64,000 nt of DNA from the NCBI RefSeq assembly GCF_023276435.1, contig NZ_JALLPO010000035.1, positions 1 to 64,000 of the forward strand, given 5' to 3'. The DNA is from Sphaerisporangium perillae. GTDB lineage: Bacteria > Actinomycetota > Actinomycetes > Streptosporangiales > Streptosporangiaceae. Each line of letters begins with the position of its first letter. The first letter of the stretch is position 1. Below the pieces are notes generated by a model. That model ran no database searches. It had not been told where the DNA came from and saw only the letters and a list, made by a program, of their open reading frames with translations. Positions 25,500 through 36,803 of the stretch are shown piece by piece. Position numbers and translations under genes: made by a program.

Positions 25500-27048
25500 C
25501 GGCTCCGAGTCGCGCCCACCGGCCGTCGAGCCGGCAGGTGGCGGCCAAGACGGGGCCGCGGACGCCGGCGGTGACCATCCGGCGGACTCCGGCCCGAGCG
25601 GGCCGGCCGACGTGGGGTTGCTCGCACCGGTGTGGGCGGGGTCGGCCGTCGAGGCGGCGACCGGGGACGCGGCGTTCGTCAGAGGCATGCTCGACGCCGA
25701 GGCGGCGCTGACCCGTGCCCAGGCCACGGTGGGCCTCGCCCCGGCGTCCGCCGCCGCCGCAGTCACCGCCGCGGCGGCCGGCACGGCGCGGTACGACTTC
25801 CGCGACCTGGCCCTGCGCGCCCGTTCGGGCGGCAACCCGGTCATCCCGCTGGTCGCCGACCTCACCGCGGCCGTCGCCGAGCGCGAGCCCGACGCCGCCC
25901 CGTACGTCCACCGGGGCGCCACCAGCCAGGACATCTGGGACACCGCGGCCATGCTCGTGGCGGTGCGCGCGCTCGAGCCGGTGCTGGCCGACCTGGAGCG
26001 AACGGCACACGCCCTCGCGGCACTGGCGGCCGCGCACCGCGACACCCCCATGGCCGGCCGCACGCTCACGCAGCACGCCGTGCCGACCACGTTCGGGCTC
26101 AAGGCCGCGGGCTGGCGCAGCCTCGTCCTCGGCGCCCGCGACCGCCTCGCGGCGGTCCGGGCAGCGCTCCCCGCCCAGCTCGGCGGCGCCGCCGGCACGC
26201 TCGCCGCCTTCCACGCCTTCGAGGAATTCGAGGACGGGGGCGCCGCCGGGGAGTCCGGCACCACGCCGGAGACCGGCACGGCCGCGGACGTCCGCGCCGC
26301 CGGGGGAGGCCCGGCCGGTGACATCGGGCTGCGGCTGGTCGCGGCCTTCGCGGCGGAGACGGGGCTCGCCGAGCCCGTGCTGCCGTGGCACACCCTGCGC
26401 GCGCCCATCGCCGACCTGGCCGGGGCGCTGGCGTTCGCCGCGGGGGCGCTGGGCAAGCTCGCGGCGGACGTGCTGCTGCTGTCCCGTACCGAGATCGGCG
26501 AGGTCTCCGAGCACGGTGGCGGCGGCTCCTCGGCGATGCCGCACAAGGCCAACCCGGTACGGGCCGTGCTCATCGCCGCGGCCGCCCGGCAGGTGCCCGC
26601 GCTGGCCGGCGTGCTCTTCGGCTCGCTCGCCGCCGAGGACGAGCGTCCTGCGGGAGCCTGGCACGCGGAGTGGCAGCCGATGCGCGAAGCCCTGCGCCTG
26701 GTGGGCGGCGCCGCCGATGCCGCCGCCGAGCTGGCCGAAGGGCTCCAGGTGCACCCGGCGCGCATGCGGGACGATCTCGCCCTGACCGGCGGCCTGGTCG
26801 TCGCCGAACGCCTCACCATCGCCCTGGCCGCCGTCATCGGCCGTGAGCGGGCCAAGCGGGTCGCGACGCGGGCATCCCGCCGCGCCGCCGAGGAGGGCGT
26901 CGGCCTGGCCGAGGCCCTGCGGGAGGAGCCGGACGCCATCGCGGCCCTTCCCGGGGACGGCCCGCGCGACCTCCTCGACCCGGCACGCTACCTGGGCTCG
27001 GCGGGCCCCTTGGTGGACCGCGCCCTGCGCGAGCAGGAGCCATCGTGA
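25486..27048 (+). CDS. pcaB: 3-carboxy-cis,cis-muconate cycloisomerase
   Basis: A ~520-residue member of the fumarase/aspartase superfamily. The signature SSAMPHKANPVR is intact, together with HRGATSQDIWDTA. It lactonises 3-carboxymuconate to 4-carboxymuconolactone. The family is usually ~450 aa; the excess is a disordered Gly/Pro N-terminus and an insert rich in Gly/Thr near residues 255-280. The start is uncertain: I choose TTG 25486 behind GAGGAG, overlapping pcaG by 14 bp, while a GTG at 25462 is also in frame. Confidence 0.9.
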   Translation: MPSTDGSESRPPAVEPAGGGQDGAADAGGDHPADSGPSGPADVGLLAPVWAGSAVEAATGDAAFVRGMLDAEAALTRAQATVGLAPASAAAAVTAAAAGTARYDFRDLALRARSGGNPVIPLVADLTAAVAEREPDAAPYVHRGATSQDIWDTAAMLVAVRALEPVLADLERTAHALAALAAAHRDTPMAGRTLTQHAVPTTFGLKAAGWRSLVLGARDRLAAVRAALPAQLGGAAGTLAAFHAFEEFEDGGAAGESGTTPETGTAADVRAAGGGPAGDIGLRLVAAFAAETGLAEPVLPWHTLRAPIADLAGALAFAAGALGKLAADVLLLSRTEIGEVSEHGGGGSSAMPHKANPVRAVLIAAAARQVPALAGVLFGSLAAEDERPAGAWHAEWQPMREALRLVGGAADAAAELAEGLQVHPARMRDDLALTGGLVVAERLTIALAAVIGRERAKRVATRASRRAAEEGVGLAEALREEPDAIAALPGDGPRDLLDPARYLGSAGPLVDRALREQEPS

Positions 27049-27128
27049 CCGCCGTCGCCTCCCCGCCGCCGGAGAAGGAGACGACCATTCCGACCACCAT
27101 CGCTTCCCGCGCGGAGACCACGTCATGA
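27045..27128 (+). other. 27-codon bridging frame between pcaB and pcaL
   Basis: A GTG overlapping the pcaB stop (GTGA) opens 27 codons whose stop overlaps the pcaL ATG (ATGA). It therefore links the two genes without a break for ribosomes. The Thr/Pro-rich peptide resembles nothing I know. It may be only a coupling device or a chance frame. Confidence 0.25.
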
Positions 27129-28417
27129 CCACTGCCGCACCCCGCATGCTCCACCACCGCGTGGACGGACCGGCCACGGCGCCGCCGCTCGTCCTCGGGC
27201 CCTCGCTGGGGACGAGCCTGGCCGTCTGGGAGCCTCAGGTCTCCGCGCTGGCGCGTCACCACCAGGTGATCCGCTGGGACCTGCCCGGGCACGGCGGCTC
27301 ACCCGCCGATCTTCTGCCGAGCACCGCGCCGGGCGCGACCACGGTCGCCGACCTGGGACGGCTGGTCCTCGGCCTCGCCGACGCGCTGGGCGTGGACCGC
27401 TTCGCGTACGCGGGCATCTCGCTCGGCGGAGCCGTCGGCCTCTGGCTCGCCCTTCACCACCCCGACCGGCTCGGTTCGCTGGCCATGGTGTGCTCTTCGG
27501 CGCGCTTCGGTGAGCCGGAGTCCTGGCACGAGCGCGCCGCCCTGGTGCGGGCCAAGGGCACCGATCCTCTGGCGGACACGGCCACCGCGCGCTGGTTCAC
27601 CCCCGCGTTCGTGGACTCCCCGGCCGCGGCGGCGCTGACGGCGGACCTGCGCGCCGCGGACCCGGCCGGGTACGCCGCCTGCTGCGACGCGCTGGCCGGG
27701 TACGACCTGCGGGCCGAGCTGCCGGATGTCACCGTGCCCACGCTGGTGGTCGCCGGTCGCGACGACCCGGCCACCCCGCCTCGCCATGCCCGCGAGCTGG
27801 CCGACGGCATCCCGGGGGCGTCCCTCACCGAGGTCGCGCACGCCGCGCACCTCGCGGGCGTCGAGCGCCCGGCCCCCGTACTGGCCGTCCTGCTCGCACA
27901 CCTGGCCGCCACCACCGGGCCGGCCGCGGATCCCGCCATCGCGTCCACCCCCGGCCACTCCGCCGGACCCGCCTCTGGCGCGCATGACGACTCCGCCGGC
28001 TCCGCTCCGGCCGCCGGGCGGCCGGGCGACGACCGCTCCCGGCACGAGGCCGGGATGGCCGTGCGCCGGGCCGTGCTCGGCGACCGGCACGTCGACCGGG
28101 CCGTCTCCGGCACCACGGCCTTCACCGCGACGTTCCAGGACTTCATCACCCGCTACGCCTGGGGTGAGATCTGGACCCGTCCCGGCCTCGACCGGCGGAC
28201 CCGCAGCTGCGTCACGCTCACGGCCCTGGTGGCGCGCGGCCACCTGGAGGAACTGGCCATGCACGTGCGCGCCGCGCTGCGCAACGGGCTGACTCCGGAG
28301 GAGATCCAGGAGGTCCTGCTGCAGACCGCCGTCTACTGCGGGGTCCCGGCGGCCAACGCCGCGTTCGCCGTTGCCGACCGGGTGCTGCGCGAGGAGGACG
28401 AGGAGCGCCCGGCGTAG
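27125..28417 (+). CDS. pcaL: fused 3-oxoadipate enol-lactonase / 4-carboxymuconolactone decarboxylase
   Basis: A 430-residue fusion. The N-terminal alpha/beta-hydrolase (PcaD) has the nucleophile elbow GISLGG and catalytic His in EVAHAAHLAG. After an Ala/Gly/Pro linker (about 265-310) comes the carboxymuconolactone decarboxylase domain (PcaC: ITRYAWGEIWTRPGLDRRTRS, then HVRAALRNGLTPEEIQEV). It performs two consecutive steps ending in 3-oxoadipate. The PcaL fusion is common in actinomycetes. It is the last gene of the operon. Confidence 0.94.
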   Translation: MTTAAPRMLHHRVDGPATAPPLVLGPSLGTSLAVWEPQVSALARHHQVIRWDLPGHGGSPADLLPSTAPGATTVADLGRLVLGLADALGVDRFAYAGISLGGAVGLWLALHHPDRLGSLAMVCSSARFGEPESWHERAALVRAKGTDPLADTATARWFTPAFVDSPAAAALTADLRAADPAGYAACCDALAGYDLRAELPDVTVPTLVVAGRDDPATPPRHARELADGIPGASLTEVAHAAHLAGVERPAPVLAVLLAHLAATTGPAADPAIASTPGHSAGPASGAHDDSAGSAPAAGRPGDDRSRHEAGMAVRRAVLGDRHVDRAVSGTTAFTATFQDFITRYAWGEIWTRPGLDRRTRSCVTLTALVARGHLEELAMHVRAALRNGLTPEEIQEVLLQTAVYCGVPAANAAFAVADRVLREEDEERPA

Positions 28418-28451
28418 AGCGCGGGGAGAGGCCCGCCGGGTAGCCCCGGCG

Positions 28452-31598
<3,147 letters not shown>

Positions 31599-31684
31599 TC
31601 ACGTCGGCCGGTCAGCTCCGGATCGGTCGACCGGTTCCGGATCGGTCGGTCCGTCTCCATGCTGGGAGCCGCGCGCGTCGAACG

Positions 31685-31744
31685 CCGCCCGGCCTGAGCG
31701 GGTGTCTCGCCACTCCGCCCGGCCTGAGCAGGTGCCTCGCTACT
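31685..31744. repeat. 30-bp tandem duplication at the 3' end of the zinc-ribbon gene
   Basis: Two 30-bp copies beginning CCGCCCGGCCTGAGC at 31685 and 31715, with 3 differences. The second copy overlaps the TAG stop (31740-31742) of the leftward small gene. A further repeat, CCGGATCGGTC, lies at about 31618 and 31638. Confidence 0.75.
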
Positions 31745-31955
31745 CCGGTGGGCGGGCGAAGAACTCGAGGTGGGAGCAGTGGGTGCAGCGGTACGCGTCG
31801 ATGATCCAGCGGGGCTTGCCCAGCCGTTTGGCGCCGCCGAAGACGCCGCGTTCGAGCGCTCCTTCGATCCAGCGCGCATAGCCCCGGGATCCCTCGCCAC
31901 TGTCCTCGACGAAGCCCGGCTGCAGGTCCCGCCGGTCACACTGGCTGCATCTCAT
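31740..31955 (-). CDS. small zinc-ribbon protein
   Basis: A 71-residue protein with CSQC near the N-terminus and CTHC near residue 58, a two-knuckle zinc ribbon. The middle segment (WIEGALERGVFGGAKRLGKPRWIIDAYRC) is typical of small actinobacterial zinc-ribbon proteins of unknown role. The ribosome site is weak. It lies between fadA6 and lacZ on the same strand. Its function is not known. Confidence 0.75.
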   Translation of the reverse strand: MRCSQCDRRDLQPGFVEDSGEGSRGYARWIEGALERGVFGGAKRLGKPRWIIDAYRCTHCSHLEFFARPPE

Positions 31956-32026
31956 TCACCGCAGTCTGCCAGGAGAGCCGCCTTCCTGACCATCGGCGCT
32001 CTCCTGGCACGACAGGGTGAACCGGC

Positions 32027-33184
32027 CTAAAGGCGTTCGATGACGGTGACGTTGGCCTGGCCGCCGCCCTCGCACATCGTCTGCATCCCGTACCGGCCGC
32101 CGGTGCGCTCCAGCTCGTGGAGCAGGGTGGTCATGAGCCGCGCGCCGGTGGCGCCGAGGGGGTGGCCGAGGGCGATGGCGCCGCCGTTCGGGTTCACCCG
32201 CGCCGGGTCGGCTCCGGTCTCCTTCAGCCAGGCCAGCACGACCGGGGCGAACGCCTCGTTGATCTCGACCACGTCCATGTCGGCGATCGACATGCCGGTC
32301 TTCTTCAGCGCGTACGCCGTCGCGGGGATCGGGGCGGACAGCATGCGGATGGGGTCCTCTCCGCGCGCGGAGATGTGGTGGACGCGGGCGCGCGGCAGCA
32401 GGCCGTGCGCCTTCACCGCCGCCTCCGAGGCGATCAGCAGCGCCGCCGCGCCGTCGGAGATCTGCGAGGCGAGCGCGGCGGTGAGCCGTCCGCCCTCCTC
32501 CAGGGGCTTGAGCCCCGCCATCTTCTCCAAGGAGGTGTCGCGGCGCGGGCCCTCGTCGGCCGACACGCCCTCCAGCGGGGCGATCTCGCGCTCGAAGCGT
32601 CCCTCGTCGATCGCCCGGATCGCGCGCTGGTGGGACTCGAAGGCGAACGCCTCCATGTCCCGGCGGGAGATGTCCCACTGCTCGGCGATCATCTCGGCGC
32701 CGCGGAACTGGGATACTTCCTGGTCGCCGTACCGGGCCCGCCATCCGCGCGAGCCGACGAACGGCCCCTCGGTGAAGCCGAGCGCGTCGGCGGCGCCGCG
32801 CAAGGCGTACGCGATCGGGATCTGCGACATGTTCTGCACGCCGCCGGCCACCACCAGGTCACTCGTGCCCGACATCACGGCCTGGGCCGCGAAGTGCACC
32901 GCCTGCTGAGAGGAGCCGCACTGCCGGTCGACGGTGACTCCGGGCACCTCCTCGGGCAGCCCGGCCGCGAGCCACGCGGTGCGGGCGATGTCCCCCGCCT
33001 GCGGGCCGACCGTGTCCAGGCAGCCGAAGATCACGTCCTCCACCGCCGCCGGGTCGACCCCGGAGCGGGACATGAGCTGGCTCAGCGCGTGCGCGCCCAG
33101 GTCGGCGGGGTGAACCGCGGCCAGGCCGCCGCCCCGCCTGCCCACCGGGGTGCGCACCGCCGCGACGATGTATGCCTCCGCCAT
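32027..33184 (-). CDS. fadA6: acetyl-CoA acyltransferase FadA6 (steroid C/D-ring thiolase)
   Basis: A 385-residue thiolase very similar in pattern to Mycobacterium FadA6 (Rv3556c). It has VTVDRQCGSSQQA with the nucleophile Cys near residue 90, GGVQNMSQIPI, NEAFAPVV, NPNGGAIALGHPLGATGAR and CEGGGQANVT. It should thiolyse the acyl-CoA formed after ring C opening of the HIP intermediate. It is the third gene of the ipdF-kstR2-fadA6 operon, 9 bp after kstR2. Confidence 0.94.
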   Translation of the reverse strand: MAEAYIVAAVRTPVGRRGGGLAAVHPADLGAHALSQLMSRSGVDPAAVEDVIFGCLDTVGPQAGDIARTAWLAAGLPEEVPGVTVDRQCGSSQQAVHFAAQAVMSGTSDLVVAGGVQNMSQIPIAYALRGAADALGFTEGPFVGSRGWRARYGDQEVSQFRGAEMIAEQWDISRRDMEAFAFESHQRAIRAIDEGRFEREIAPLEGVSADEGPRRDTSLEKMAGLKPLEEGGRLTAALASQISDGAAALLIASEAAVKAHGLLPRARVHHISARGEDPIRMLSAPIPATAYALKKTGMSIADMDVVEINEAFAPVVLAWLKETGADPARVNPNGGAIALGHPLGATGARLMTTLLHELERTGGRYGMQTMCEGGGQANVTVIERL

Positions 33185-33193
33185 CGGAACTCC

Positions 33194-33811
33194 TCAGGTT
33201 GTCAGGATCCCTTCCAGGACCATCGCGATGTACTGCCTGGCGATCTCGTCGGCCGACAGCCGGCCGTCGCTGCGGTACCAGCTCGCGGCCAGCCAGACCG
33301 TGTCGCGGATGAAGCGGTAGATCAGGCCGGTGTCGAGCTCGGCACGGAACATCCCGTCGGTGACGCCCCGGTCCAGGATCGACAGCCACGTCTCGCGGAA
33401 CCGCCGCTGCGAGTCGAGCAGGTACGAGAAACGGGGGTTCGTCGATAGATGCTTGGACTCGTTCTGGTAGATCACCACGGCCGGCCGGTATCGGTCGATG
33501 CAGCGGAACGACTCCACGATCAGCGCCTGGAAGGTCTCCCTGGCGCCGAGGCCGGCGCCGATCACCTCGTCGTAGGCGGTCCACATGTCGTTGAGGAAGA
33601 CCGAAAGGATCTCGTCGACCATCGACTCCTTGGAGTCGAAGTGGTAGTACAGGCTCCCGCCGAGCATGCCCGCCGCGTCGGCGACCTCCCTGACCGTCGT
33701 GGAGGCGTATCCACGGGACGCGAACACCTCGGCCGCGGTCGCGAGGAGCTCGGCCCGTCGCCCCGCTCGGGCGACGGCGGTGCTCTCGGAGTCTCGGCGT
33801 CGTGGGCTCAT
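33194..33811 (-). CDS. kstR2: TetR-family repressor KstR2
   Basis: A 205-residue TetR regulator with an N-terminal helix-turn-helix (TTVREVADAAGMLGGSLYYHF, about 38-58) and a ligand domain ending WYRSDGRLSADEIARQYI, as in KstR2 (Rv3557c). That protein responds to HIP-CoA and controls the C/D-ring regulon. It is co-encoded with ipdF (15 bp) and fadA6, as in Mycobacterium. Its probable operator lies at 34673. Confidence 0.92.
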   Translation of the reverse strand: MSPRRRDSESTAVARAGRRAELLATAAEVFASRGYASTTVREVADAAGMLGGSLYYHFDSKESMVDEILSVFLNDMWTAYDEVIGAGLGARETFQALIVESFRCIDRYRPAVVIYQNESKHLSTNPRFSYLLDSQRRFRETWLSILDRGVTDGMFRAELDTGLIYRFIRDTVWLAASWYRSDGRLSADEIARQYIAMVLEGILTT

Positions 33812-33826
33812 CGGAAAGTCGACCTC

Positions 33827-34660
33827 TCAGGGGTGCTGGCTGGAGACCGAGACGACCTCCCCGGTCATGTAGGAGGAGTAGCCGCTCGCGAGGAAGACGA
33901 TAACGTTGGCCACCTCCCAGGGTTCCGCGTACCGGCCGAAGGCCTCCTTGCGGGTCAGCTCCTCCAGCAGCTCCTCGGTGGTGACCTTCGCCAGGTGCGG
34001 GTGCATGGCCAGCGACGGGGCCACCGCGTTGACCCGCACTCCGTACGGCGCGGCCTCGATCGCCGCGCACCGGGTCAGCGCCATGACGCCCGCCTTGGCC
34101 GCGGCGTAGTGGGCCTGACCCTCCTGGGCCCGCCAGCCGATCACCGAGGCGTTGTTGACGATCACGCCGCCGCCCCTCGGTTGCATGCGGGCCAGCGCGG
34201 CCCGGGTGCAGCGCATGGTGCCGGTCAGCGTGACGTCGAGCACCCTGGCCCACTGCTCGTCGGTCATCTCCACGAGCTTGGCCGTGCCGCCGAGCCCGGC
34301 GTTGTTGACCATCACCTCCACCGGGCCGAACCGCTCCTCGGCGGTGGCCAGCAGGTTCTGGACCTGCTCCTCGGAGGTGACGTCGCAGGGAACGGCGGTG
34401 ACGCGGGCCGCGCCGAACTCCTTCTCCAGCCCGGCCAGGCCTTCCCCGAGCCGCCGTTCGTGGGCGTCGCTGATCACCACGCGCGCGCCCTCCTCCAGCA
34501 TGCGCCGGGCGCAGGCGCCGCCGATGCCGGTGCCGGCCGCGGCGGTCACCACCGCCACCCGGTCGCGCAGCAGGCCGTGACCGGGTATGTATGCCGGCGG
34601 CGCGCCGGCCGTCGCCCGGGCCCGTTCCGGGACGGCCGGGTCCTCCTCGCTGAGCTTCAC
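33827..34660 (-). CDS. ipdF: SDR dehydrogenase IpdF
   Basis: A 277-residue SDR very like Rv3559c. It shares VVTAAAGTGIG (TGxxxGIG variant), NNAGLGG, NNASVIGWRAQ with catalytic Ser, HYAAAKAGVMALTRC with Tyr/Lys, and the ending TGEVVSVSSQHP. IpdF is a dehydrogenase acting on the hydroxy/keto group of HIC-CoA intermediates. It uses a GTG start; the ~30-residue leader ending in GHGLL is usual in non-mycobacterial orthologues. First gene of its operon, divergent from echA. Confidence 0.93.
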   Translation of the reverse strand: MKLSEEDPAVPERARATAGAPPAYIPGHGLLRDRVAVVTAAAGTGIGGACARRMLEEGARVVISDAHERRLGEGLAGLEKEFGAARVTAVPCDVTSEEQVQNLLATAEERFGPVEVMVNNAGLGGTAKLVEMTDEQWARVLDVTLTGTMRCTRAALARMQPRGGGVIVNNASVIGWRAQEGQAHYAAAKAGVMALTRCAAIEAAPYGVRVNAVAPSLAMHPHLAKVTTEELLEELTRKEAFGRYAEPWEVANVIVFLASGYSSYMTGEVVSVSSQHP

Positions 34661-34672
34661 GTGGGTTACTCT

Positions 34673-34686
34673 ATCAAATACTTGTT
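34673..34686. promoter_or_regulatory. KstR2 operator between ipdF and echA
   Basis: ATCAAATACTTGTT matches the published KstR2 consensus AnCAAGnnCTTGnT at all but one defined position. It sits in the 45-bp divergent gap, 13 bp from the ipdF start and 20 bp from the echA start, so it should repress both operons. Confidence 0.75.
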
Positions 34687-34705
34687 AGAAAGAATCGAGG
34701 GTCTC

Positions 34706-35545
34706 ATGACCGTAGTGCGCTACGAGCGGCGCGGACCCGTGGCGGTCGTCACCATGAACCGCCCGGAGTACCGCAACGCGCAGAACTCCGCGATGACCTA
34801 CGCCCTGGACGAGGCCTTCTACCGGGCCGTGGCCGACGACGAGGTCAAGGTGATCGTCCTGGCCGGCGAGGGCAAGCACTTCTCCGCCGGGCACGACATC
34901 GGCAGCCCCGAACGGGACGCGCACGTTTCTTTCGACCGCAAGGCGTCCCTGTGGTGGGACCACGTGGGCAAGGAAGGAGCGGAGAGCCGCTTCGCCCGCG
35001 AGTCGGAGGTCTACCTCGGCATGTGCCGGCGGTGGCGGGAGATCCCGAAGCCCACGATCGCGATGGTGCAGGGCGCCTGCATCGCCGGCGGGCTCATGCT
35101 CGCCTGGGTGTGCGACCTGATCGTCGCCGCCGACGACTCCTTCTTCGCCGATCCCGTGGTACGGATGGGCATCCCCGGCGTGGAGTACTTCGCGCACCCC
35201 TGGATGATGCCGCCGCGCGTCGCCAAGGAGTTCCTGTTCACCGGCGGCCGGATGCCCGCCTGGCGCGCGTACGAGGTGGGCATGGTCAACCGCGTCGTGC
35301 CCCCCGCCGAGCTGGAGACCGAGACCCTCGCGCTGGCCGAGCGGATCGCCACCATGCCGCGCATGGGCCTGGCCCTGACCAAGAAGGCGGTCAACCAGGC
35401 CGAGGACCTGCAAGGCATGCACGCCGGGATGGACTCGGTGTTCGGCCTGCACCACCTCGCCCACGCGCACAACGCCGAGACCTCCGCCGACTCCCTGGCC
35501 GGGATGGACCCCAAGAGCATGAAGGCGGCCGCCGATGGATCTTGA
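34706..35545 (+). CDS. enoyl-CoA hydratase/isomerase family protein
   Basis: A 279-residue crotonase. It has the oxyanion-hole segments GKHFSAGHDIG and GACIAGGLMLAWVCDLIVA, and an Asp in the usual second-acid region (PVVRMGIPGVEYF). A GAGGG ribosome site precedes the ATG. It heads the echA-fadE31-fadE32 operon under the KstR2 box, so it probably hydrates an enoyl-CoA of the HIP pathway. EchA13-type assignment is possible but not certain. The stop overlaps fadE31 by 11 bp. Confidence 0.9.
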   Translation: MTVVRYERRGPVAVVTMNRPEYRNAQNSAMTYALDEAFYRAVADDEVKVIVLAGEGKHFSAGHDIGSPERDAHVSFDRKASLWWDHVGKEGAESRFARESEVYLGMCRRWREIPKPTIAMVQGACIAGGLMLAWVCDLIVAADDSFFADPVVRMGIPGVEYFAHPWMMPPRVAKEFLFTGGRMPAWRAYEVGMVNRVVPPAELETETLALAERIATMPRMGLALTKKAVNQAEDLQGMHAGMDSVFGLHHLAHAHNAETSADSLAGMDPKSMKAAADGS

Positions 35546-36662
35546 TCTCTCGGCCGTCGAACCCTTCCGCGCCGAGGTCCGCGCGTGGCTGCGCGCCCAC
35601 GTCCCCGCCACCCCCCTGCCCTCGCTGGAGACCGAGGAGGGCTTCGCCGCCCACCGCGCCTGGGAGCGCGAGCTGCACGCGGCCCGCCTGGCGGTGGTGT
35701 CCTGGCCGCGCGAGTACGGCGGGCGGGACGCGACCCCGCTGGAGTGGCTGGTCTTCGAGGAGGAGTACTACGCCGCCGGGGCGCCGGGCCGGGTCGGCCA
35801 GAACGGCATCAACCTGCTCGCGCCGACCCTGTTCCAGCACGGCACGCCCGAACAGCTCGCCCGCATCCTGCCTCCGATGGCCTCGGGTGAGGTGATCTGG
35901 GCCCAGGCCTGGTCCGAGCCGGGCGCCGGCAGCGACCTCGCCTCCCTGCGCGCCACCGCCACCCGCGCCGACGACGGCTGGCTGCTGAACGGCCAGAAGA
36001 CCTGGAGCTCGCGCGCCGCCTTCGCCGACCGGGGATTCGGCCCGTTCCGCTCGGACCCGCAGGCCGAACGGCACCGCGGCCTGACCTACCTGATGTTCCC
36101 GCTGGACGCCGACGGGATCACCCGCCGGCCGATCGGCCGCATCGACGGCAAGCCCGCCTTCGCCGAACTGTTCTTCGACGACGTGTTCGTGCCCGACCGC
36201 GATGTCATCGGCCGGCCCGGCGAGGGCTGGCGCGTCGCGATGAGCACCACGGGCAACGAGCGGGGACTCACCCTGCGCAGCCCCGGCCGCTTCCTCGCCG
36301 CCGCCGACCGGCTGCTCGAGCTCTGGCGCGCGCACGGCGACCCCGCCGACACGGCGCTGCGCGACCGGGTGGCCGACGCGTGGATCAAAGCCCGCGCCTA
36401 CCGGCTCAAGGGCTTCGAGACGATCTCCCGTACCGAGGACGTCGGGGCGGAGTCCAGCATCAACAAGATCTTCTGGTCCGAACTGGACCTGGCGCTGCAC
36501 GAGACGGCCCTCGACCTGCTCGGCCCGGACGGCGAGCTGGCGGGCGAGTGGCTGGAGGGCTACGTCTTCTCCCTCGCCGGCCCGATCTACGCCGGGACCA
36601 ACGAGATCCAGCGCGACCTCATCGCCGAACGCGTCCTCGGCCTCCCCAGAACAGGACGCTGA
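35535..36662 (+). CDS. fadE31: acyl-CoA dehydrogenase FadE31
   Basis: A 375-residue dehydrogenase matching the FadE31 (Rv3562) pattern: VFEEEYYAAGAPGR, AQAWSEPGAGSDLASLRATA, DDVFVPDRDVIG and GPIYAGTNEIQRDLIAERVLGLPR. Steroid FadEs act as alpha2-beta2 complexes. The partner is the shorter FadE32-like protein encoded next. It belongs to the KstR2 regulon for propionate-side and ring C/D remnants. Confidence 0.9.
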   Translation: MDLDLSAVEPFRAEVRAWLRAHVPATPLPSLETEEGFAAHRAWERELHAARLAVVSWPREYGGRDATPLEWLVFEEEYYAAGAPGRVGQNGINLLAPTLFQHGTPEQLARILPPMASGEVIWAQAWSEPGAGSDLASLRATATRADDGWLLNGQKTWSSRAAFADRGFGPFRSDPQAERHRGLTYLMFPLDADGITRRPIGRIDGKPAFAELFFDDVFVPDRDVIGRPGEGWRVAMSTTGNERGLTLRSPGRFLAAADRLLELWRAHGDPADTALRDRVADAWIKARAYRLKGFETISRTEDVGAESSINKIFWSELDLALHETALDLLGPDGELAGEWLEGYVFSLAGPIYAGTNEIQRDLIAERVLGLPRTGR

Positions 36663-36665
36663 AAC

Positions 36666-36803
36666 ATGCGCCACCACACACGCGCGCGCGGGCGGAACCA
36701 CTCGTACGACCACCGCGCCGTACACGAGCGCGACCGCGCACATGGCCGCATGCGGGAACACGACACGACCAGGACGATGAGGACGATCGGGAGGCGGCCG
36801 TGA
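36666..36803 (+). other. 45-codon His/Arg-rich frame between fadE31 and fadE32
   Basis: An ATG 4 bp after the fadE31 stop opens 45 codons rich in His and Arg, whose stop overlaps the fadE32 GTG (GTGA). The 137-bp spacer is out of keeping with the tight packing of the operon. It may be a real small protein or a degenerate spacer. No homology is recognised. Confidence 0.25.
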
